Assembly (NCBI RefSeq): GCF_041379945.2
Contig: NZ_JBFTXJ020000003.1
Location: 310,001 to 374,000 of the forward strand
DNA length: 64,000 nt
Reading direction: 5' to 3'
DNA from: Aneurinibacillus sp. REN35
Lineage (GTDB): Bacteria; Bacillota; Bacilli; Aneurinibacillales; Aneurinibacillaceae
Made by a program: the position numbers and the translations under genes. The notes beneath the pieces were generated by a model that was not told the DNA's origin, did no database searches, and worked only from the letters and a program-made list of their open reading frames with translations. Of the stretch, positions 62,341 through 64,000 are shown one piece after another. Positions within the stretch are counted from its first letter, which is position 1; every line of letters starts with the position of its first letter.

Positions 62341-63372
62341 ATGGAATTTATTGTGCGCGGTGCGACCTTAGTCAATCCAGAGCGTTGTTTTACCGCTGAC
62401 GTATGGATTAAAGATGAAATGATTCATTATATCCATGAACATATTCCACCAAAACCGCCGATAAAAGAAATAGATGGCAGCGCGTGCTATATGCTTCCAG
62501 GTTTTTTTCACTTTGGCACTTCGCTTGGCAGCCAAAGGATGAGTGTACAAGAATTAAAGAGTACACAGGAACAATGGTGCAAAAAAGGCATTACTTCGTA
62601 TGTAGATGATCTTATGATCACGTATGATTCCAATTGGCGTACAAGGCTTGGTTATGAATTGGCGATGCATCATAATAGCTGGTTGGCCCATTGGACACGC
62701 CTGCGTGTTCCGTACCGTTCCATGAACGAATCACTTATCCGTGCTGTGCTGGCTCACCCTATACCGATGCTGGAGCTGATTTTCCAACCGTCTGAGCAGC
62801 CTGTAGGTTCGTTTTGGTCATTGCTTTTGAATGGATTTGCACGTCGCCGTAAAGCTCTTAAGCTCTCCTTTGCCGACGAATGTACGGAACGGGATAGGAA
62901 GCGGTGGATAGCGGAGCATCTGCCTATGCTTGTTTCTATGCTTGAATATAGAGGCATTCCGCTTGTGCTCGATGAGCGGGCGGACATGCTTGCCTGCGTA
63001 AATGAACGCAAAATGGCATGCAGCCGCTATATTACATGGGAAGTAAACCGAAATGCAGAGCTTTCTTATGAACGGAAGCAATTCGGGACATATGACATAT
63101 CCTCTATCAATATGTGTAAGGCGGGAGTAGAGAAGGCTTTGCAGCGGTTGGTGAATGCAGCGTCCCGTCAACCAGCAAGATTATTTGGGGCGTATCCGCA
63201 AAAAGGAGCGCTTGTACCGGGGACGGAAGCAGACTTTTTTCTTATTGAGAAAAATTTCTTTGGAAATCCTGCAACTTTTTTGGCCCCTTCTTTCGTCTAT
63301 ACCAAAGGAAGAAGAAATAGGCATTTAATTTTTACGGAAACTGATACAAAAGTATGTAATATAGCTCTCTAA
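62341..63372 (+). CDS. Amidohydrolase-fold protein with lost metal-binding motif
   Basis: 343 residues. The start is that of a dihydroorotase/amidohydrolase (FIVRGATLVNPERCFTADVW), and the end keeps RLFGAYPQKGALVPGTEADFFLIE. The HxH metal site after the PG turn is replaced (PGFFHFGTSLG, residues 53-63), and I see no replacement ligands in the middle, so it is likely a pseudoenzyme. ATG 62341 follows GGAGGG and overlaps the membrane-protein gene's end region. An ECF sigma gene follows after 66 bases. Confidence 0.7.
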   Translation: MEFIVRGATLVNPERCFTADVWIKDEMIHYIHEHIPPKPPIKEIDGSACYMLPGFFHFGTSLGSQRMSVQELKSTQEQWCKKGITSYVDDLMITYDSNWRTRLGYELAMHHNSWLAHWTRLRVPYRSMNESLIRAVLAHPIPMLELIFQPSEQPVGSFWSLLLNGFARRRKALKLSFADECTERDRKRWIAEHLPMLVSMLEYRGIPLVLDERADMLACVNERKMACSRYITWEVNRNAELSYERKQFGTYDISSINMCKAGVEKALQRLVNAASRQPARLFGAYPQKGALVPGTEADFFLIEKNFFGNPATFLAPSFVYTKGRRNRHLIFTETDTKVCNIAL

Positions 63373-63438
63373 CGGCGCTGTGTGATGACATCATAGAATA
63401 GTAGCGCAGACGGGGCGGAAGTCAACAGGGGGTAACAG

Positions 63439-64000
63439 ATGATTAGCACCGATTCTCAGTTAATTCGCGAGATCAAAGACGGCCGGGTAGAATATTATGC
63501 AGAGATCATCAACCGATATGAACGAAGAATTCTTGCCTTTATCCTTCATATGCTCAAAAGTTATCATATGGAAGATATGGCGGAAGATCTGGCACAGGAG
63601 ACGTTCTATAAAGCGTTTCGCAGCCTTCATTCGTTCCGCGATGCAGAAGCTTCGTTTTCGACCTGGTTATATACGATTGCACGCAACACCGTATTGAGCG
63701 AATTGCGGAAGAGCCGGAACTCTGAAGTCTATCTTGAGGATAGTAAGCAGCAACCAGCACGTATCGCCGAAGGTAAGTTGCCGGAACAGGAATTGCTGCG
63801 CACCGAACGGGTTTATCTTGTACGGCAGGCTATTAATAAACTGCCTGAAAAACAGCGTACGGCCCTCATTTTACGAGAATATGAGCAGCTTGATTACAAA
63901 GAAATTGCCCTAATCCTCGATTCTACGGTCAGTTCTGTGAAGTCCCTTTTGTTTAGAGCGCGCCACAGCATCAAGCAGCAGCTTGAGCCGTATATGTTTG
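63439..64000 (+). CDS. ECF-type sigma factor (3' end beyond window)
   Basis: 187 codons visible. Region 2 (about residues 20-85): RRILAFILHMLKSYHMEDMAEDLAQETFYKAFRSL in parts and FSTWLYTIARN. Region 4 (about 125-180): INKLPEKQRTALILREYEQLDYKEIALIL with helix-turn-helix SSVKSLLFRARHSIK. ATG 63439 follows CAGGGGG. The anti-sigma gene would lie past the end. Nearest relatives are SigW/SigX-like; the group cannot be fixed by eye. Confidence 0.93.
   Translation, partial: MISTDSQLIREIKDGRVEYYAEIINRYERRILAFILHMLKSYHMEDMAEDLAQETFYKAFRSLHSFRDAEASFSTWLYTIARNTVLSELRKSRNSEVYLEDSKQQPARIAEGKLPEQELLRTERVYLVRQAINKLPEKQRTALILREYEQLDYKEIALILDSTVSSVKSLLFRARHSIKQQLEPYMF

Overview
The window is a stretch of a low- to mid-GC, endospore-forming Firmicute chromosome. 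Sporulation and germination genes (spoIVA, ypeB, a spoVIF-like gene, a Spo0E-like phosphatase) and a gene order close to the Bacillus subtilis cmk-der-gpsA-spoIVA-hbs-mtrAB-hepST-ndk-cheR-aro-trp-hisC-tyrA segment show this. A bacterial XPB helicase, futalosine-route menaquinone genes and a YIEGIA-family gene suggest the Aneurinibacillus/Brevibacillus branch (Paenibacillaceae sensu lato) rather than Bacillus itself; that placement is inference. I see no rRNA, tRNA, CRISPR array, insertion sequence or prophage block.

Region 1 (1-7.1 kb) is accessory in character. It holds a truncated corA with a complete M-box (Mg2+) riboswitch and promoter, a divergently transcribed CorA-like membrane protein with a GMN motif, and a two-gene minus-strand unit of a PAS/GAF sensor histidine kinase followed by a thiamine-diphosphate decarboxylase/acetolactate-synthase-like enzyme. 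A carboxymuconolactone-decarboxylase-like protein and a 4Fe-4S ferredoxin gene (fer) follow. Region 2 (7.2-14.1 kb) is a DNA-repair and membrane block: ypbB, recS (RecQ family), ypbD, ypbE, an XPB helicase and a thioredoxin-reductase-like flavoprotein. Region 3 (14.1-17.9 kb) is a 2-oxoacid:ferredoxin oxidoreductase of two fused polypeptides, behind a sigma-A promoter and a cre-like site.

Region 4 (18-26.7 kb) holds a small alarmone synthetase, a tiny membrane peptide, a MecA/YpbH adaptor, a primase-helicase-like protein with a degenerate TOPRIM, glutamate dehydrogenase, asparaginase, prsW, a zinc-ribbon microprotein, ypeB (without sleB) and ypfB. Region 5 (26.9-40.6 kb) is core: cmk, plsC, an S1-domain protein, fni, yphA, a YIEGIA pair, der, plsY, gpsA, spoVIF-like, several small membrane or ferredoxin-like genes, a YphF lipoprotein, spoIVA and the HU gene.

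Region 6 (40.7-48.4 kb) is folE, mtrB (TRAP), and a menaquinone operon hepS-menG-mqnP-ubiX-mqnA-hepT in which futalosine genes sit between menG and hepT, then ndk and cheR. Region 7 (48.5-61.2 kb) is the aromatic supraoperon aroC-aroB-aroH-trpEDCFBA-hisC-tyrA-aroA. A second promoter and a TRAP-controlled attenuator (eleven GAG/UAG triplets, antiterminator and terminator) lie before trpE, so regulator (mtrB) and target are in one window. A second cluster of GAG/UAG triplets covers the trpF/trpB junction and the trpB start. Region 8 (61.3-64 kb) has a Spo0E-like gene, a polytopic membrane protein, a degenerate amidohydrolase and the start of an ECF sigma factor cut by the window end.

The anabolic logic is coherent. 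Chorismate made by the aro genes feeds tryptophan, tyrosine/phenylalanine and, through MqnA, menaquinone; hepST and fni supply the prenyl tail; 2-oxoacid:ferredoxin oxidoreductase and ferredoxins carry low-potential electrons.
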